From Erwinia sp. E_sp_B01_1 (lineage in GTDB: Bacteria; Pseudomonadota; Gammaproteobacteria; Enterobacterales; Enterobacteriaceae): a stretch of DNA of 64,000 bases. The translations under genes were made by a program, and so were the position numbers. The stretch covers positions 2,666,001 to 2,730,000 of the forward strand of contig NZ_CP142208.1 in NCBI RefSeq assembly GCF_036865545.1, read 5' to 3'. The notes beneath the pieces are model-generated. The model saw nothing but the letters and a program-made list of their open reading frames with translations. It was not told the origin of the DNA and did no database searches. This document shows, one piece after another, positions 1 to 10,459 of this stretch (positions are counted from its first letter, which is position 1; each line of letters starts with the position of its first letter).

Positions 1-555
1 CCTGCGTCGCAAACGCGTGATAAAGATGCGCTAACCCGTGAAGGCGTGGAAAAAGTGCTTAACGATTTGGCTACCATGAACTTTGACTTTGTCGTCTGTG
101 ATTCTCCGGCGGGGATTGAAACGGGTGCGCTGATGGCGCTCTATTTCGCCGATGAAGCTATTATTACTACTAACCCTGAAGTTTCCTCAGTACGCGACTC
201 AGACCGCATCCTGGGTATCCTCTCCTCTAAATCCCGTCGTGCGGAAAATGGTCAGGATCCTATTAAAGAGCACCTGCTTCTGACTCGCTATAACCCCGGC
301 CGTGTAAACCGTGGCGATATGCTGAGCATGGAAGATGTGCTGGAAATCCTGCGCATTCCTCTGGCCGGTGTGATCCCTGAAGATCAGTCCGTGCTGCGTG
401 CCTCTAACCAGGGCGAGCCGGTAATTCTGGATGTGGAATCTGACGCGGGCAAAGCATACTCCGACACCGTTGACCGTCTTCTCGGTGAAGAACGTCCCTT
501 CCGCTTCATTGAAGAAGAGAAGAAGGGTTTCCTGAAACGCCTGTTTGGGGGATAA
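1..555 (+). CDS. minD: MinD, septum-site ATPase (5' truncated)
   Basis: The reading frame is open from base 1, so the start lies outside the window; about 184 C-terminal residues are present. MinD is the membrane-binding ParA/MRP-type ATPase that recruits MinC and oscillates with MinE to keep FtsZ rings off the poles. The visible part carries the conserved stretch VCDSPAGIETGALMAL (switch II region) and the C-terminal amphipathic membrane-targeting helix ending in KKGFLKRLFGG. It is close to identical to the E. coli protein. minE follows after 3 nt, so minC is expected just outside the window. Confidence 0.98.
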   Translation, partial: PASQTRDKDALTREGVEKVLNDLATMNFDFVVCDSPAGIETGALMALYFADEAIITTNPEVSSVRDSDRILGILSSKSRRAENGQDPIKEHLLLTRYNPGRVNRGDMLSMEDVLEILRIPLAGVIPEDQSVLRASNQGEPVILDVESDAGKAYSDTVDRLLGEERPFRFIEEEKKGFLKRLFGG

Positions 556-558
556 AAC

Positions 559-828
559 ATGGCCTTATTAGATTTCTTTTTATCCCGTAAAAAGAGCACA
601 GCCAATATAGCCAAGGAACGGCTGCAGATTATTGTGGCAGAGCGCAGGAGGGGGGACAGTGAGCCCCACTACCTGCCGCAGCTGAAAAGGGACATTCTTG
701 AAGTCATCTGCAAATATGTGAAAATTGATCCAGAGATGCTTAGCGTCAAACTGGATCAAAAGGATGATGATATTTCGATTCTGGAGCTGAACGTGACGCT
801 TCCGGAGGCAGAAGAAGCACCGAAATGA
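559..828 (+). CDS. minE: MinE, Min system topological specificity factor
   Basis: The 89-residue protein has the usual MinE length. The N-terminal membrane-binding and anti-MinCD helix starts [12 protein letters not shown] and runs to about residue 31; the rest is the dimeric topological-specificity domain. MinE stimulates MinD ATPase and drives pole-to-pole oscillation. It lies 3 nt after minD and is surely co-transcribed. A strong hairpin follows at 847-872. Confidence 0.98.
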   Translation: MALLDFFLSRKKSTANIAKERLQIIVAERRRGDSEPHYLPQLKRDILEVICKYVKIDPEMLSVKLDQKDDDISILELNVTLPEAEEAPK

Positions 829-846
829 TCCTCTCCTGCGCCTGAT

Positions 847-872
847 TTTCCCCTGCTTTTGTGCAGGGGAAA
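847..872. terminator. Hairpin between convergent minE and rnd
   Basis: A perfect 10-bp stem (TTTCCCCTGC / GCAGGGGAAA) with a 6-nt loop lies between the ends of the converging minE and rnd genes. Terminal A and T stretches on both sides suit a bidirectional terminator. Confidence 0.7.
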
Positions 873-879
873 GCCATGC

Positions 880-2001
880 TCAGTACTCGTTCAGGATCTC
901 TGCGATCCCGTCGTGAAGCAGTTCGCCCCGCCATCCATCAATCAGTTCCGGCTTTCTGTCGCGCGGTTTAAGACGCCAGTGCCAGTTCAGCAGCTGATTT
1001 ATTTGTCTGCGTGATGCCAGTAACTCCTGACTGATACCCTGTTTCTCCGCCACTTCCACCATCAGTGCTTTCAGCGCTTTAAACACTTTTTTGTAGTCAG
1101 GATTATCAATCAGGTTAGCCAGCGGTTCCGGCAGTTCGCCTTCATCCAGCGCGTTCGCCTGGGCTACCATTGCCACCAGCGCTTTGCCATGGAACCGAAT
1201 CTCCTGCCCTGCCAGACCTAAATGATCGAGCTCGCCCAGGGAACCCGGCATAAAGCGGGCAACTTTCCACAGGTTCTCTTCACGAACTACGAAGTTAACC
1301 GCCATATCCTTTTCGCGCGCCAGTTCCAGCCGCCATGCGGCCAGCAATTTCAGCGTAGCCAGCTGACGTGGGCGCAGCTGCCAGGCATTGGTGATATCGC
1401 GGTAAGCTTCCTGCGGATCGACCACCGTTTGACGGCGCTGGCACAACAGCCCGCACTCATTCAGTGCAAAACCGATCCTGCCGTTTTCTTCCGCTTCAGC
1501 CATCAGTTTCTGGGCAACAGGCAGCAGATAGAACACGTCCGCCGCAGCATACTGACACTGCTTTTCCGTTAACGGGCGTGCCAGCCAGTCAGTGCGGGAT
1601 TCGCTTTTATCCAGCGCGATACCGGTGAAAGATTCCACAATGGTGGCAAAGCCACAGGAAAGCGGCCGGCCAGTAAACGCGGCCAGGATTTGGGTATCAA
1701 TCATCGGGGTTGGCAATACGCCATACTCATGCAGGAAGACTTCAAGGTCTTCGCTACCGGCATGCAGGAACTTGATCACTTTCTCATCAAGCAGCAGATC
1801 GCGGAACGGTGCCCAGTCAGTAATCGGCAGAGGATCAATCAGCGCAATCTGCTCACCGTCATAGAGCTGGATCAGCCCCAGGCCAGGATAGTAAGTACGG
1901 GTTCTGACGAATTCGGTATCCAGCGCCAGCGCCGGAACCTGACGGGCTGTCTGGCAGAGTTCAGCCAGCGCCTCGTTGGTGGTTATCATGGTGTAATTCA
2001 A
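880..2001 (-). CDS. rnd: Ribonuclease D
   Basis: A 3'-to-5' exoribonuclease that trims tRNA precursors. The 373-residue length matches the family. The DEDD exonuclease core begins with the D28-x-E30 motif (ALDTEFVRTRTYY), and a YAAADVFYL segment carries the conserved Tyr/Asp; the C-terminal half corresponds to tandem HRDC RNA-binding domains. The start is TTG at 2001-1999, six bases after AGAGGA. A UUG start is also known for E. coli rnd. It lies downstream of fadD on the same strand, separated by a terminator. Confidence 0.96.
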   Translation of the reverse strand: MNYTMITTNEALAELCQTARQVPALALDTEFVRTRTYYPGLGLIQLYDGEQIALIDPLPITDWAPFRDLLLDEKVIKFLHAGSEDLEVFLHEYGVLPTPMIDTQILAAFTGRPLSCGFATIVESFTGIALDKSESRTDWLARPLTEKQCQYAAADVFYLLPVAQKLMAEAEENGRIGFALNECGLLCQRRQTVVDPQEAYRDITNAWQLRPRQLATLKLLAAWRLELAREKDMAVNFVVREENLWKVARFMPGSLGELDHLGLAGQEIRFHGKALVAMVAQANALDEGELPEPLANLIDNPDYKKVFKALKALMVEVAEKQGISQELLASRRQINQLLNWHWRLKPRDRKPELIDGWRGELLHDGIAEILNEY

Positions 2002-2045
2002 ATTGATCCTCTCGCTGGGGCAGATTGCCTCAGTGTCATCACAAT

Positions 2046-2068
2046 AAAAACGCCGGCTTAACCGGCGT
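2046..2068 (-). terminator. Intrinsic terminator of fadD
   Basis: On the minus strand a 7-bp GC-rich stem (ACGCCGG / CCGGCGT, 5-nt loop) is followed directly by five T. It lies between the fadD stop and the rnd start. Confidence 0.8.
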
Positions 2069-2098
2069 AGTAAGTCTTCTCAGAAAGCGATCGGGCAA

Positions 2099-3781
2099 TC
2101 AGCTGGCTTTGGCCGCTTTTATCGCTTCTTCACGCAATTCACGGCGCAGGATTTTGCCGACGTTAGTTTTGGGTAATTCTTCCCGAAACTCAACGATTTT
2201 AGGAACTTTGTAGCCGGTAAGATGTTTCTTGCAGTGAACGATCAGCTCTTCTTTGGTCAGCGAAGCATCTTTCTTCACCACACAAATTTTCACTGTCTCA
2301 CCGGCCACCTCATGAGGCACACCGATAGCCGCCGCTTCGCGCACTTTCGGATGCAGCATCAACACATCTTCGATCTCGTTCGGATAAACATTGAAACCTG
2401 AAACCAGAATCATGTCCTTTTTGCGATCGACAATGCGGATAAAGCCTTCATGGTCAACGGTAACAATATCACCGCTTTGAAGCCATCCATTTTTTAACAC
2501 TTCATCAGTGGCATCAGGCCGTTGCCAGTATCCCAGCATGACCTGTGGCCCCTTGATACAGAGTTCTCCCGGCTCGCCTTCGGCGACATCATTCCCCTGC
2601 TCATCCACCAGCTTGATATCCGTTGAAGGCACAGGTAATCCGATGCTGCCACTGTGATAACGGATGTCATAGGGATTGACCGACACCAGCGGTGAGCACT
2701 CCGTGAGGCCATACCCTTCCAGCAGGTAGTGACCGGTCAGCTTTTCCCAGCGCTCGGCTACCGCTTTTTGTACCGACATGCCACCGCCAGCGGAGAGACT
2801 CAGGCTGGAGAAATCAAGCTTCTGGAAATCTTCATCATTCAGCAGGGCATTGAACAGCGTATTCACGCCGGTAATAGCCGTAAAGCGCACTTTCGACAGC
2901 TCTTTGACCAGGCCGGGGATATCGCGGGGATTGGTGATCAGCAGGTTAGCGCCGCCCAGATCGATAAACAGCATGCAGTTTACCGTCAGCGCAAAGATAT
3001 GATAGAGCGGCAACGCCGTAACCACAGTTTCTTTACCCTCTTTCAGCAACGAGCCATAAGTGGCTTTAGTTTGCTCAAGGTTAGCCTGCATGTTGCGATG
3101 GGTGAGCATCGCCCCTTTCGCTACCCCGGTGGTGCCTCCTGTGTACTGCAGAAAGGCCAGGTCGTCGTTGATGATCTCAGGCCGGACATACTGCATCCGG
3201 TAGCCCTGGTGGAGCACGTTGCGAAAAGAGATGGCGTCCGGTAGATGGTATTTCGGTACCAGGCGCTTGATATATTTTACTACAAAATTGACGAGGGTGG
3301 CTTTGGCGGGGGCCAGTTGATCGCCCAGACGGGTCAGGATGACGTGCTTTACCTGGGTTTTGGCTACGACCTTCTCCAGGGTGTGGGCAAAGTTAGATAC
3401 GATAACAATGGCACTTGCGCCACTGTCATTGAGTTGATGCTCCAGCTCGCGTGGGGTGTAAAGGGGATTCACATTCACCACAATCAGGCCCGCGCGTAAA
3501 ATGCCGAACAAGGCAATCGGGTACTGCAACAGGTTAGGCATCATTAGCGCAACGCGATCACCTTTTTTGAGGCCCAGCCCCTGTTGCAGGTAAGCCGCGA
3601 AAGCCCGGCTGCGCTCTTCCAGTTTACGGTAGGTCATCGTCTGACCCATATTGATAAAAGCGGGCTGATCGGCATAGCGGGTGGCTGCGTGTTCAAACAG
3701 ATCTATCAGAGAAGTGTAACGATCCGCACTGATCTCTGCCGGCACATCAGCCGGATAACGGTTTAACCAGACCTTATTCAA
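2099..3781 (-). CDS. fadD: Long-chain fatty acid-CoA ligase FadD
   Basis: FadD activates exogenous fatty acids to acyl-CoA at the inner membrane for beta-oxidation and signalling. The ATP/AMP motif [18 protein letters not shown] sits near residue 213, the second motif is [12 protein letters not shown], and the FACS signature contains GWLQSGD and [13 protein letters not shown]. The frame is open upstream to an ATG at 3823, but TTG at 3781 sits behind GAGGTG with good spacing, gives 560 residues and matches the E. coli N-terminus ([12 protein letters not shown]) and its TTG start. A FadR-like site lies upstream at 3849-3865. Confidence 0.96.
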   Translation of the reverse strand: MNKVWLNRYPADVPAEISADRYTSLIDLFEHAATRYADQPAFINMGQTMTYRKLEERSRAFAAYLQQGLGLKKGDRVALMMPNLLQYPIALFGILRAGLIVVNVNPLYTPRELEHQLNDSGASAIVIVSNFAHTLEKVVAKTQVKHVILTRLGDQLAPAKATLVNFVVKYIKRLVPKYHLPDAISFRNVLHQGYRMQYVRPEIINDDLAFLQYTGGTTGVAKGAMLTHRNMQANLEQTKATYGSLLKEGKETVVTALPLYHIFALTVNCMLFIDLGGANLLITNPRDIPGLVKELSKVRFTAITGVNTLFNALLNDEDFQKLDFSSLSLSAGGGMSVQKAVAERWEKLTGHYLLEGYGLTECSPLVSVNPYDIRYHSGSIGLPVPSTDIKLVDEQGNDVAEGEPGELCIKGPQVMLGYWQRPDATDEVLKNGWLQSGDIVTVDHEGFIRIVDRKKDMILVSGFNVYPNEIEDVLMLHPKVREAAAIGVPHEVAGETVKICVVKKDASLTKEELIVHCKKHLTGYKVPKIVEFREELPKTNVGKILRRELREEAIKAAKAS

Positions 3782-3848
3782 GGAAACACCTCGGTAACTC
3801 GTATTTGTTGTCATGAGCCTCAACCATCGCGTCTTTTAACATTATTTT

Positions 3849-3865
3849 AACTCAGCGTACCAGTT
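3849..3865 (-). promoter_or_regulatory. Possible FadR operator upstream of fadD
   Basis: Read on the minus strand, AACTGGTACGCTGAGTT matches the FadR consensus (AACTGGTCNGACNNGTT, from memory) at about 11 informative positions, mainly in the first half-site. It lies about 70 bp upstream of the TTG start. The overlapping palindrome ACCAG-N6-CTGGT makes the call less certain. Confidence 0.35.
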
Positions 3866-3932
3866 TGCCCTGGTCTGCTTTTTGAGGTTGCGAAGCCCAT
3901 CACTAAAAATAATCTCATCCTGAGATCGACAA

Positions 3933-3969
3933 TAAAAAACGACCCGGGCTGGTGAAGCCGTCGGGTCGT
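3933..3969 (-). terminator. Intrinsic terminator of yeaY
   Basis: On the minus strand, ACGACCCG / CGGGTCGT enclose an inner GGCT / AGCC hairpin and are followed by six T. It lies just downstream of the yeaY stop. Confidence 0.8.
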
Positions 3970-3989
3970 AAGTAAGTATAACGTCAGGG

Positions 3990-4586
3990 CTATTCAGTCA
4001 GAATGGTCTGTACCTGGGACGGTCCGGTATTGTACATACCAAACGGCGGCGGGCCCCAGTATCCCCCACGATGATGCCCGCGCGGCGGGCCATACCAAAT
4101 CCAGGGATCAATGGGCTGCGGAGGTGAAACGATTTGCTGCGTCAGGTGCCAGCGTTGGTAACCCGTAACATCCACCACAACGAAATCGTAGGATGCCTGC
4201 CCCACCTCACCTTTCTCGGTGCCTTTGATCGGCCCGACCACGGTAACCATCTGATTGTTGAAATCTATCGGGTCAACAAAGCCTTTGATATCTGCATAGA
4301 TACGTCCAATAGAGGGGGTACCCAGCACCGGCCTGGCGGTGTCGTCCAGACGCTGAGCAGCTATCTCCAGCCGCGTCATGCCATTTTTATTGACCACTTT
4401 GACCACTTTGCCGCCAAATCGCGACTCCTGGCCCACATATATCTGAGGAGCATTCATCACCCGGACCAGATCCTGCTGGGGGGTGGGCGAACTGCCTTTT
4501 ACCGAATCCGGCACGCTTACGCAGCCGGAAAGCAACACTGAGACCAGTAACACACTACCTAACTGCAACAAAATACGTTTACGCAT
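3990..4586 (-). CDS. yeaY: Slp-family outer-membrane lipoprotein YeaY
   Basis: A 198-residue lipoprotein of the Slp/YeaY family (E. coli YeaY, 193 residues). A signal peptide ends in lipobox LLSGC with lipidated Cys22; residue +2 is Val, which favours sorting to the outer membrane. The body is an OB-like Slp domain, and the C-terminus is rich in Gly, Pro, His and Trp. Its position between fadD and tsaB is as in E. coli. The molecular role is unknown; E. coli family members are linked to stress and sigmaE. Confidence 0.92.
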   Translation of the reverse strand: MRKRILLQLGSVLLVSVLLSGCVSVPDSVKGSSPTPQQDLVRVMNAPQIYVGQESRFGGKVVKVVNKNGMTRLEIAAQRLDDTARPVLGTPSIGRIYADIKGFVDPIDFNNQMVTVVGPIKGTEKGEVGQASYDFVVVDVTGYQRWHLTQQIVSPPQPIDPWIWYGPPRGHHRGGYWGPPPFGMYNTGPSQVQTILTE

Positions 4587-4643
4587 AAAGTTCTCCAGGG
4601 TACTGACTACTATGACTGCGCGCTTGTTAAATAGTTGCTGAGG

Positions 4644-5345
4644 TTACTCGCGACCCGGCAGTTTTTTCCATGTCACTTCGTTACGCAGATAGGTAGGCTC
4701 AGCCTGCTCTGCCGCGACGGTATGGCCAGCCGCGAGCGCCGCTGCTGCCAGCGGCAGCATATCTTCCGCACAGGGTAAGGTCACTTCTGTTGGTATCAGG
4801 CGTGGCCCCGCGGTTTCTGCCAGTTGAGGCCAGGCTTTCCAGCCTGTTCCTGCCATTGCCCACTCTCCGGTCAGCGCTGCCATCCGGGCCTGAGCCGCTT
4901 CCGGCTTCAGTACCGCTTCGCTCTCTTCTCCCTGCCAGTTGCCCTGAGCGTCACGCTGATATTCGGCCCAGTAGACTTCGCCCATTCTGGCGTCAATCGC
5001 AACCACTACCTGTGTGGCACCCTGAAGCCGCCAGGCACTCTGCGCCATGGTTTTCAGCGTGGAGAGGCCAATCACCGGCAATTCTGCCCCCAGTGCCAGC
5101 CCCTGCGCGATGCCAATGCCGATACGCACGCCGGTGAAACTGCCCGGCCCCCGGCCAAAAGCCAGCGCGTCCAGATCCCTCAATGCCGTATTTTCCTGCT
5201 TAAGCATTGCCTGCACCATTGGCAAAATACGCTGCGTGTGTTCGCGGGCACAAAGCTCAAAATGAGCGGTGACTTTATCATTATTCAGCAAAGCGACTGA
5301 ACAGGCTTCGGTAGCCGTATCAATCGCTAAAATACGCGTGGACAT
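4644..5345 (-). CDS. tsaB: tRNA t6A biosynthesis protein TsaB
   Basis: TsaB is the ASKHA-fold scaffold partner of TsaD, TsaE and TsaC in making N6-threonylcarbamoyl-adenosine at tRNA position 37; it is essential in E. coli. The start region [15 protein letters not shown] and the [15 protein letters not shown] motif are diagnostic. The ATG at 5345 (233 residues) was preferred over an in-frame GTG at 5351 because AGAGG is then correctly spaced. It probably forms an operon with the upstream helicase gene yoaA. Confidence 0.96.
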   Translation of the reverse strand: MSTRILAIDTATEACSVALLNNDKVTAHFELCAREHTQRILPMVQAMLKQENTALRDLDALAFGRGPGSFTGVRIGIGIAQGLALGAELPVIGLSTLKTMAQSAWRLQGATQVVVAIDARMGEVYWAEYQRDAQGNWQGEESEAVLKPEAAQARMAALTGEWAMAGTGWKAWPQLAETAGPRLIPTEVTLPCAEDMLPLAAAALAAGHTVAAEQAEPTYLRNEVTWKKLPGRE

Positions 5346-5401
5346 ACACACCTCTGGCGGGAGAAATTTTCGGCGCGCAGCATAGCATACTGCGCTACAG
5401 A

Positions 5402-7312
5402 TTACTGTTGTGACGACGGTTTAAGGAACTCAACCGCCTGCTGAATATCGCGGGTGCGGGGCGTGGGCGGCAGACTGTTCAGGAACACCGCACCGTAAGG
5501 TCGCATCACCAGTCTGTTATCGCAGATCACCAGCACGCCATGATCGTCCACATCACGGATCAGACGGCCCACACCCTGCTTCAGGGTGATCACCGCATCC
5601 GGTAACTGGACTTCCTCAAAAGGATCGCCGCCGCGAAGTTTGCAGTCTTCCATTCTGGCTTTCAGCAGCGGATCGTCCGGTGACGTAAAGGGCAGTTTGT
5701 CGATGATGACCAGGGACAACACATCGCCACGCACGTCCACGCCCTCCCAGAAACTGCTGGTGGCCACCAGTAAGGCATTTCCGGCGGCAACAAACTGCTT
5801 GAGAAGCTGCCCTTTGCTGGTTTCCCCCTGAAGCAGCACCGGTAAGGTCAGCATAGCGCGGAATTGTTCAGCCAGATCCCGCATCATCTGATGCGAGGTG
5901 CAGAGGAAGAAGCAGCGGCCATTGTTGGCTTCAATTAACGGTAACAGCATGCGGGCCATCTGTTTCGCCCCACCCGGCTGATTGGGTGAAGGAAGATTGC
6001 GCGGCACGCAGAGCAGCGCCTGGCTGGCGAAATCAAACGGGCTTTCAAGGATCATCGTCTTCGCCGCTTTGACCCCAAGCCGGTCGATGAAATGTGTCAT
6101 CTGCTCGTTTACCGCCAGGGTGGCTGACGTAAAGATCCAGCTGGCCGGACGCTCATCCATCACCTCCCGGAAACGATCCGAGACTGAAAGCGGCGTCAAC
6201 GCCAACACAAAATGACGGGAATTACATTCGTACCAGTAGCTGAAGCCGGGCTGGCTGACATCTTTAAGGCGCTTCAGGCGCCCACGATAGAGTGCTGCAC
6301 GTTCAAAAGCGGCATCCAGCAATGCCGAACGCCCAAGCGACATCTTCGCCACGTCATAGCAGAGTTCCAGAGCATCATCGAGCAGCAAAAGCGCGCGCTG
6401 GATGGACGGATTACTGAGCAGGTCGCGCAGATTCCCGCGATAGCCAGGATCGCCTAATGCCAGCCGGAAATCCTGCGCGCATTGTGCGAGACGGTCAGCG
6501 GATTTCTGTAACTGCTGCATATCCCGCACCTCGGTGCGGTAGGCAATGGTGATATCTTTGGCCAGATCGATGAGCTGCTTGCTGGAGAGTTGCTGACCAA
6601 AATACTGACTGGCGATATCCGGCACCTGGTGCGCTTCATCGAAAATCATTACGTCAGCTTCCGGGATCAGTTCAGCGAAACCGCTCTCTTTGACCACCAT
6701 GTCGGCCAGAAAGAGATGGTGGTTCACCACCACCACATCCGCATCCATCGCTTTGCGACGCGCCTTGACGACAAAACAATCTTTGTACTGAGGACAGTCG
6801 CTGCCCAGACAGTTATCGTTGGTGCTGGTCACCAGAGGCCAGATAGTGCTGTCCTCTGCCACGCCGCCGCAGGTGCTTATATCGCCATCCACAGTTTCGT
6901 TGGACCATCCGCGAAGGTGAACCAGATCGCTCATCGCCTGAACGGCCAGTTCCCCACCGACCATAGACTGTTGTTCCAGTCGTTCCAGACAGAGGTAGTT
7001 TGAGCGCCCTTTCAGCAGCGCGACCTGTCCTTTAAATTTCAGTGCTCTGGCTACCGTGGGCAAATCCCGGCTGTACAGCTGATCCTGAAGCGCTTTGGAG
7101 CCCGTAGAGACGATAACCTTTTTTCCCGATCGCAATGCGGGAGCCAGATAGGCGTACGTCTTCCCGGTTCCGGTTCCCGCTTCCACCACCAGCTCACACT
7201 TGTTTTCAATCGCTTCGCTGACCGCCTGAGCCATCTGGCGTTGCGGTTCACGCGGTTTAAAGCCGGGGATTGCCTGCGCCAGTGCGCCATCTGCTGCAAA
7301 ATCGTCTGCCAC
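5402..7312 (-). CDS. yoaA: ATP-dependent DNA helicase YoaA (XPD/DinG family, Fe-S)
   Basis: A superfamily 2 helicase of 636 residues, the E. coli YoaA length. Walker [10 protein letters not shown] has its Lys at 51. Four Fe-S ligand cysteines are visible at 108, 168, 173 and 179, followed by DEAH at 225-228 and a C-terminal helicase motif [10 protein letters not shown]. In E. coli YoaA works with the polymerase III subunit chi (HolC) in repair of stalled forks and azidothymidine tolerance. It lies 57 bp upstream of tsaB on the same strand and is divergent from yoaB. Confidence 0.95.
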   Translation of the reverse strand: MADDFAADGALAQAIPGFKPREPQRQMAQAVSEAIENKCELVVEAGTGTGKTYAYLAPALRSGKKVIVSTGSKALQDQLYSRDLPTVARALKFKGQVALLKGRSNYLCLERLEQQSMVGGELAVQAMSDLVHLRGWSNETVDGDISTCGGVAEDSTIWPLVTSTNDNCLGSDCPQYKDCFVVKARRKAMDADVVVVNHHLFLADMVVKESGFAELIPEADVMIFDEAHQVPDIASQYFGQQLSSKQLIDLAKDITIAYRTEVRDMQQLQKSADRLAQCAQDFRLALGDPGYRGNLRDLLSNPSIQRALLLLDDALELCYDVAKMSLGRSALLDAAFERAALYRGRLKRLKDVSQPGFSYWYECNSRHFVLALTPLSVSDRFREVMDERPASWIFTSATLAVNEQMTHFIDRLGVKAAKTMILESPFDFASQALLCVPRNLPSPNQPGGAKQMARMLLPLIEANNGRCFFLCTSHQMMRDLAEQFRAMLTLPVLLQGETSKGQLLKQFVAAGNALLVATSSFWEGVDVRGDVLSLVIIDKLPFTSPDDPLLKARMEDCKLRGGDPFEEVQLPDAVITLKQGVGRLIRDVDDHGVLVICDNRLVMRPYGAVFLNSLPPTPRTRDIQQAVEFLKPSSQQ

Positions 7313-7446
7313 ACATCCTCACTACGGGAAAAAAACACTGTAATTATGTCAGTATCCGTCCGCCCACTCCACCCTTTAGATGACAGCCACGCCGAAACTG
7401 TGTCAGGCTGACGCCCACTCCAGAGTATAAATAAGAGGGAAAACTG

Positions 7447-7791
7447 ATGACTATTGAACGCCTTGATCCAGAACACCGCATGTCAGAAGCTGTGATCCAC
7501 AACGACACGATCTATTACACCAGCGTGCCGGAGAATCTTGATGAAGATGCCGAAGCGCAAACGGCTAATGCGCTGGCCGTGATCGATAAGATCCTGGCAC
7601 GGGCAGGCTCAGACAAAAGCAAGATTCTGGATGCGACCATTTTCCTGGTCTTTAAGGAAGATTTTCAGGCTATGAACCGCGCCTGGGATGCCTGGGTTTC
7701 ACCGGGTAATGCGCCCGTGCGTTGTACTGTAAAGGCTGAGCTGATGAACCCGAAATATCTGGTAGAAATCAAAATTATTGCGGCTAAGTAA
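7447..7791 (+). CDS. yoaB: RidA/YjgF-family protein YoaB
   Basis: A 114-residue RidA-superfamily protein, probably a trimeric enamine/imine deaminase. The conserved Arg of the active-site motif is present (NAPVRCTVKAELM), as is the C-terminal VEIKIIAAK. AGGGA precedes the ATG. It is the positional ortholog of E. coli YoaB, facing yoaH and divergent from yoaA. The physiological substrate is unknown. Confidence 0.93.
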   Translation: MTIERLDPEHRMSEAVIHNDTIYYTSVPENLDEDAEAQTANALAVIDKILARAGSDKSKILDATIFLVFKEDFQAMNRAWDAWVSPGNAPVRCTVKAELMNPKYLVEIKIIAAK

Positions 7792-7798
7792 GCTCTGG

Positions 7799-7829
7799 CA
7801 GGTGCTGTGCCAACGGGTAAAAGCACCTG
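7799..7829. terminator. Hairpin between convergent yoaB and yoaH
   Basis: An 8-bp stem (CAGGTGCT / AGCACCTG) with a 15-nt loop lies between the two converging genes. The loop is long and there is no T-run, so efficiency as a terminator is doubtful. Confidence 0.45.
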
Positions 7830-7845
7830 CCTCTCTTCTGCTGGC

Positions 7846-8088
7846 TTAGTAATCCTCTTCTTCGTCCTCGTCATCATCACGATCGACATATTCTTCAGGA
7901 TCCTGTTCTTCATCATCTTCATCGTCGAAACGTGCAGGGATCATTTCGCCGGTATGCGTCTCGCGGATTTCTGCCGCCACCAGTTGAATAGCCTGTCCGC
8001 TGCTCATGCCTTCCGCCATCAGTTGCTGGATGCGTTCAACCGCCTGTTGCTGCTGCTCATAGGAGAGCGCCGGTAAACCAGTAATCAT
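7846..8088 (-). CDS. yoaH: UPF0181 protein YoaH with acidic tail
   Basis: Residues 1-55 match E. coli YoaH ([40 protein letters not shown]). E. coli YoaH has 59 residues; this one has 80, the extra part being an Asp/Glu-rich tail ending [15 protein letters not shown] precedes the start with good spacing. The function is unknown. It is divergent from pabB, as in E. coli. Confidence 0.92.
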   Translation of the reverse strand: MITGLPALSYEQQQQAVERIQQLMAEGMSSGQAIQLVAAEIRETHTGEMIPARFDDEDDEEQDPEEYVDRDDDEDEEEDY

Positions 8089-8192
8089 ATCTACTCCTGT
8101 TATCTCGCGAAGATTATTCCACGCGCAACAAACAGATGCCAGCCGGAGAAAAATATGTCAGGCTGAGCCTTTTATTGATCTGCCGAATAATC

Positions 8193-9557
8193 ATGCCACC
8201 TGTTTATTATCCTCTTGAGTATACGCCGGAAGCCCTTGGGAATCTGTTTGGTTTTGTTGCCCATCAGCCCTGGGCGATGCTGTTGCATTCCGGATTCGCC
8301 GACCACAGCGATAATCGCTTCGATATTATGGTGGCGGATCCGCAAACCACGCTGCTCACCGAAGGGGAAATCACCCGTATCGGACATGAGGATGGCGTGG
8401 AAACCAGTAATGAAGATCCTCTTACCCTGCTGGATAACGCGCTGAAACAGAGTGGCCTGCAGGCCACTGAACAGGCTGACTATCCTTTTCAGGGTGGTGC
8501 TTTAGGATTATTTGGCTATGATTTAGGCCGCCGTTTTGAACAGTTGCCGCAGCAGGCAAAGAGCGATCTCACCACTCCCGATATGGCGGTGGGGATCTAC
8601 AACTGGGCGCTGATTGCCGATCATCACCGCAAAGCCTTGACCTTAATTGTGCATGGCGATGCAGAAGCCAGGCTGAACTGGCTGAATGCTTCAGGCACCG
8701 GCAAACCCCTGACGCCTTTCAGGCTGACCAGCAGCTGGCAGTCTAATATGACGCGAGATGAGTATGGCGCAAAGTTCCGCCGCGTACAGGAGTGGCTTCA
8801 CAGCGGTGACTGTTATCAAATCAATCTGGCCCAGCGCTTTGAGGCCAGCTACACCGGCGATGAATGGCTGGCATTCCAGCGGTTAAACCAGCAAAACCGC
8901 GCGCCCTTCAGTGCCTTCCTGCGGCTGCCCGGGAGCGCTCTCCTCAGCCTGTCGCCCGAACGTTTCCTGAAAATGACCGGCGATAAAATTGAGACCCGCC
9001 CCATCAAAGGCACCCTTCCCCGGCTCAACGATCCTGAAGCGGATCGTTTGCAGGGTGAAAAGCTGGCGAATTCACCAAAAGATCGTGCGGAAAACGTGAT
9101 GATTGTCGATCTGCTGCGCAACGATATTGGCCGGGTTGCTCAGCCCGGCAGCGTGGCCGTGCCGGAATTATTTGTGGTGGAACCTTTTCCCGCTGTCCAC
9201 CATCTTGTCAGCACCATCACCGCAAGGCTGAAACCTTCACTGAGCGCCTGCGATCTGCTGCGGGCCTGCTTCCCCGGCGGCTCGATCACTGGCGCACCTA
9301 AAGTCAGGGCCATGGAGATCATAGATACGCTGGAACCTCATCGCCGCAATGCCTGGTGTGGCAGCATCGGTTATCTGAGCCTGTGTGGCAATATGGACAC
9401 CAGCATCACTATCCGCACCCTGACCGCGGAAAAGGGACGCCTTTACTGTTCGGCGGGCGGCGGCATTGTGGCAGACAGCCAGGAAGAGGCTGAATATCAG
9501 GAGACGTTTGACAAAGTGAACCGGATTTTGCCCTGCCTGGAACGGTCAGATGTCTGA
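8193..9557 (+). CDS. pabB: Aminodeoxychorismate synthase component I PabB
   Basis: PabB converts chorismate and ammonia (from PabA) to 4-amino-4-deoxychorismate, the precursor of p-aminobenzoate and folate. The chorismate-binding motifs are present: [36 protein letters not shown] and a C-terminal GGGIVADS segment. The frame is open upstream to an ATG at 8136, but the ATG at 8193 gives 454 residues, like E. coli PabB (453), and aligns with its N-terminus. No strong Shine-Dalgarno is seen for either. nudL overlaps its end by 8 bp. Confidence 0.94.
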   Translation: MPPVYYPLEYTPEALGNLFGFVAHQPWAMLLHSGFADHSDNRFDIMVADPQTTLLTEGEITRIGHEDGVETSNEDPLTLLDNALKQSGLQATEQADYPFQGGALGLFGYDLGRRFEQLPQQAKSDLTTPDMAVGIYNWALIADHHRKALTLIVHGDAEARLNWLNASGTGKPLTPFRLTSSWQSNMTRDEYGAKFRRVQEWLHSGDCYQINLAQRFEASYTGDEWLAFQRLNQQNRAPFSAFLRLPGSALLSLSPERFLKMTGDKIETRPIKGTLPRLNDPEADRLQGEKLANSPKDRAENVMIVDLLRNDIGRVAQPGSVAVPELFVVEPFPAVHHLVSTITARLKPSLSACDLLRACFPGGSITGAPKVRAMEIIDTLEPHRRNAWCGSIGYLSLCGNMDTSITIRTLTAEKGRLYCSAGGGIVADSQEEAEYQETFDKVNRILPCLERSDV

Positions 9558-10122
9558 TACCTCTATGACGCTGAATGATTTTATGAGCCGCTTTATTCTT
9601 CAGGCTCCGGAAACCTTCCCCAGCCCGCTACCGGTACGCCGGGCCGCCGTGCTGGTGACCATCGTTGACCGCCCACGCCCGACCTTGCTCCTGACCCGTC
9701 GGGCTGCAACATTACGCAAACATGCCGGTCAGGTCGCTTTTCCTGGCGGCATGATGGATGAAGAGGATGGCTCGCTGATTGTCACCGCGCTGCGTGAAGC
9801 TCAGGAAGAGGTCGCCATCCCTCCGGAGCAGGTTCGGGTGATCGGCGTGCTGCCAGCGGTAACCAGCAGCACCGGTTTTCAGGTGACACCGGTAGTGGGC
9901 ATTGTTCCCTCAGGGCTGGACTGGCATCCCAACGAAGGTGAAGTTGAATCCGTTTTTGAGATGCCGCTCCAGGAAGCACTGCGGCTGGGTCGCTATTCCC
10001 CTCTGGATATTCAGCGTTACGGCGAGTCACATCGCGTCTGGCTCTCGTGGTTTGAGCAATATTTTATCTGGGGGATGACCGCGGGCATCATCCGTCAGCT
10101 CAGTTTGCAGGTGGCAAAATAG
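9550..10122 (+). CDS. nudL: CoA pyrophosphatase NudL (Nudix hydrolase)
   Basis: A 190-residue Nudix hydrolase of the NudL/YeaB group, predicted to split coenzyme A into 3',5'-ADP and 4'-phosphopantetheine. The UPF0035 signature ([12 protein letters not shown]) leads into the Nudix box, whose REAQEEV is the metal-binding REUXEE element. The 8-bp overlap with pabB points to translational coupling. The E. coli order pabB-nudL-sdaA is conserved. Confidence 0.95.
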   Translation: MSDTSMTLNDFMSRFILQAPETFPSPLPVRRAAVLVTIVDRPRPTLLLTRRAATLRKHAGQVAFPGGMMDEEDGSLIVTALREAQEEVAIPPEQVRVIGVLPAVTSSTGFQVTPVVGIVPSGLDWHPNEGEVESVFEMPLQEALRLGRYSPLDIQRYGESHRVWLSWFEQYFIWGMTAGIIRQLSLQVAK

Positions 10123-10459
10123 GCAGCAACTGCCCATTTTGTCGACAGAACCGCTGGAAATATCTTTCAGAACGCTATTTTTCACCAAAAATTCTGTCAG
10201 TTTGCCGGTCAAATCACTTCACAATCCTTCCGAATCATTTATATTGCACCGCAATACGAGAGCAGAAAGCGCCCGCCGGGGCGTTTGCCCTACCTCTTGT
10301 CAGGCAAACGCAGGTCGTGAAGCCTGCAAAACCGCCACTGGCCATAACTTTCTTGTCTGATGTGGATTAGATTATTTCATGCGATCATTCAGGCAATGAT
10401 GATTACTCTTACAGCAAAATTTTACGGGCAGCCTCCCGGGCTCAGTAAAGGAGCAAAAT
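10123..10459. other. Intergenic region nudL-sdaA, probable sdaA leader
   Basis: This 337-bp stretch has no convincing gene; an open frame at 10139-10360 lacks a Shine-Dalgarno and any recognisable similarity. It contains a 9-bp perfect inverted repeat (GCGTTTGCC at 10281-10289, GGCAAACGC at 10303-10311, 13-nt spacer) and ends in the sdaA ribosome-binding site AAAGGAG. Confidence 0.5.

Noticed and set aside
3859..3874. ACCAG-N6-CTGGT palindrome before fadD as the FadR operator
   Set aside because: Its half-sites are in the opposite order to the FadR consensus; the overlapping AACTGGT-type match at 3849-3865 is the better candidate.
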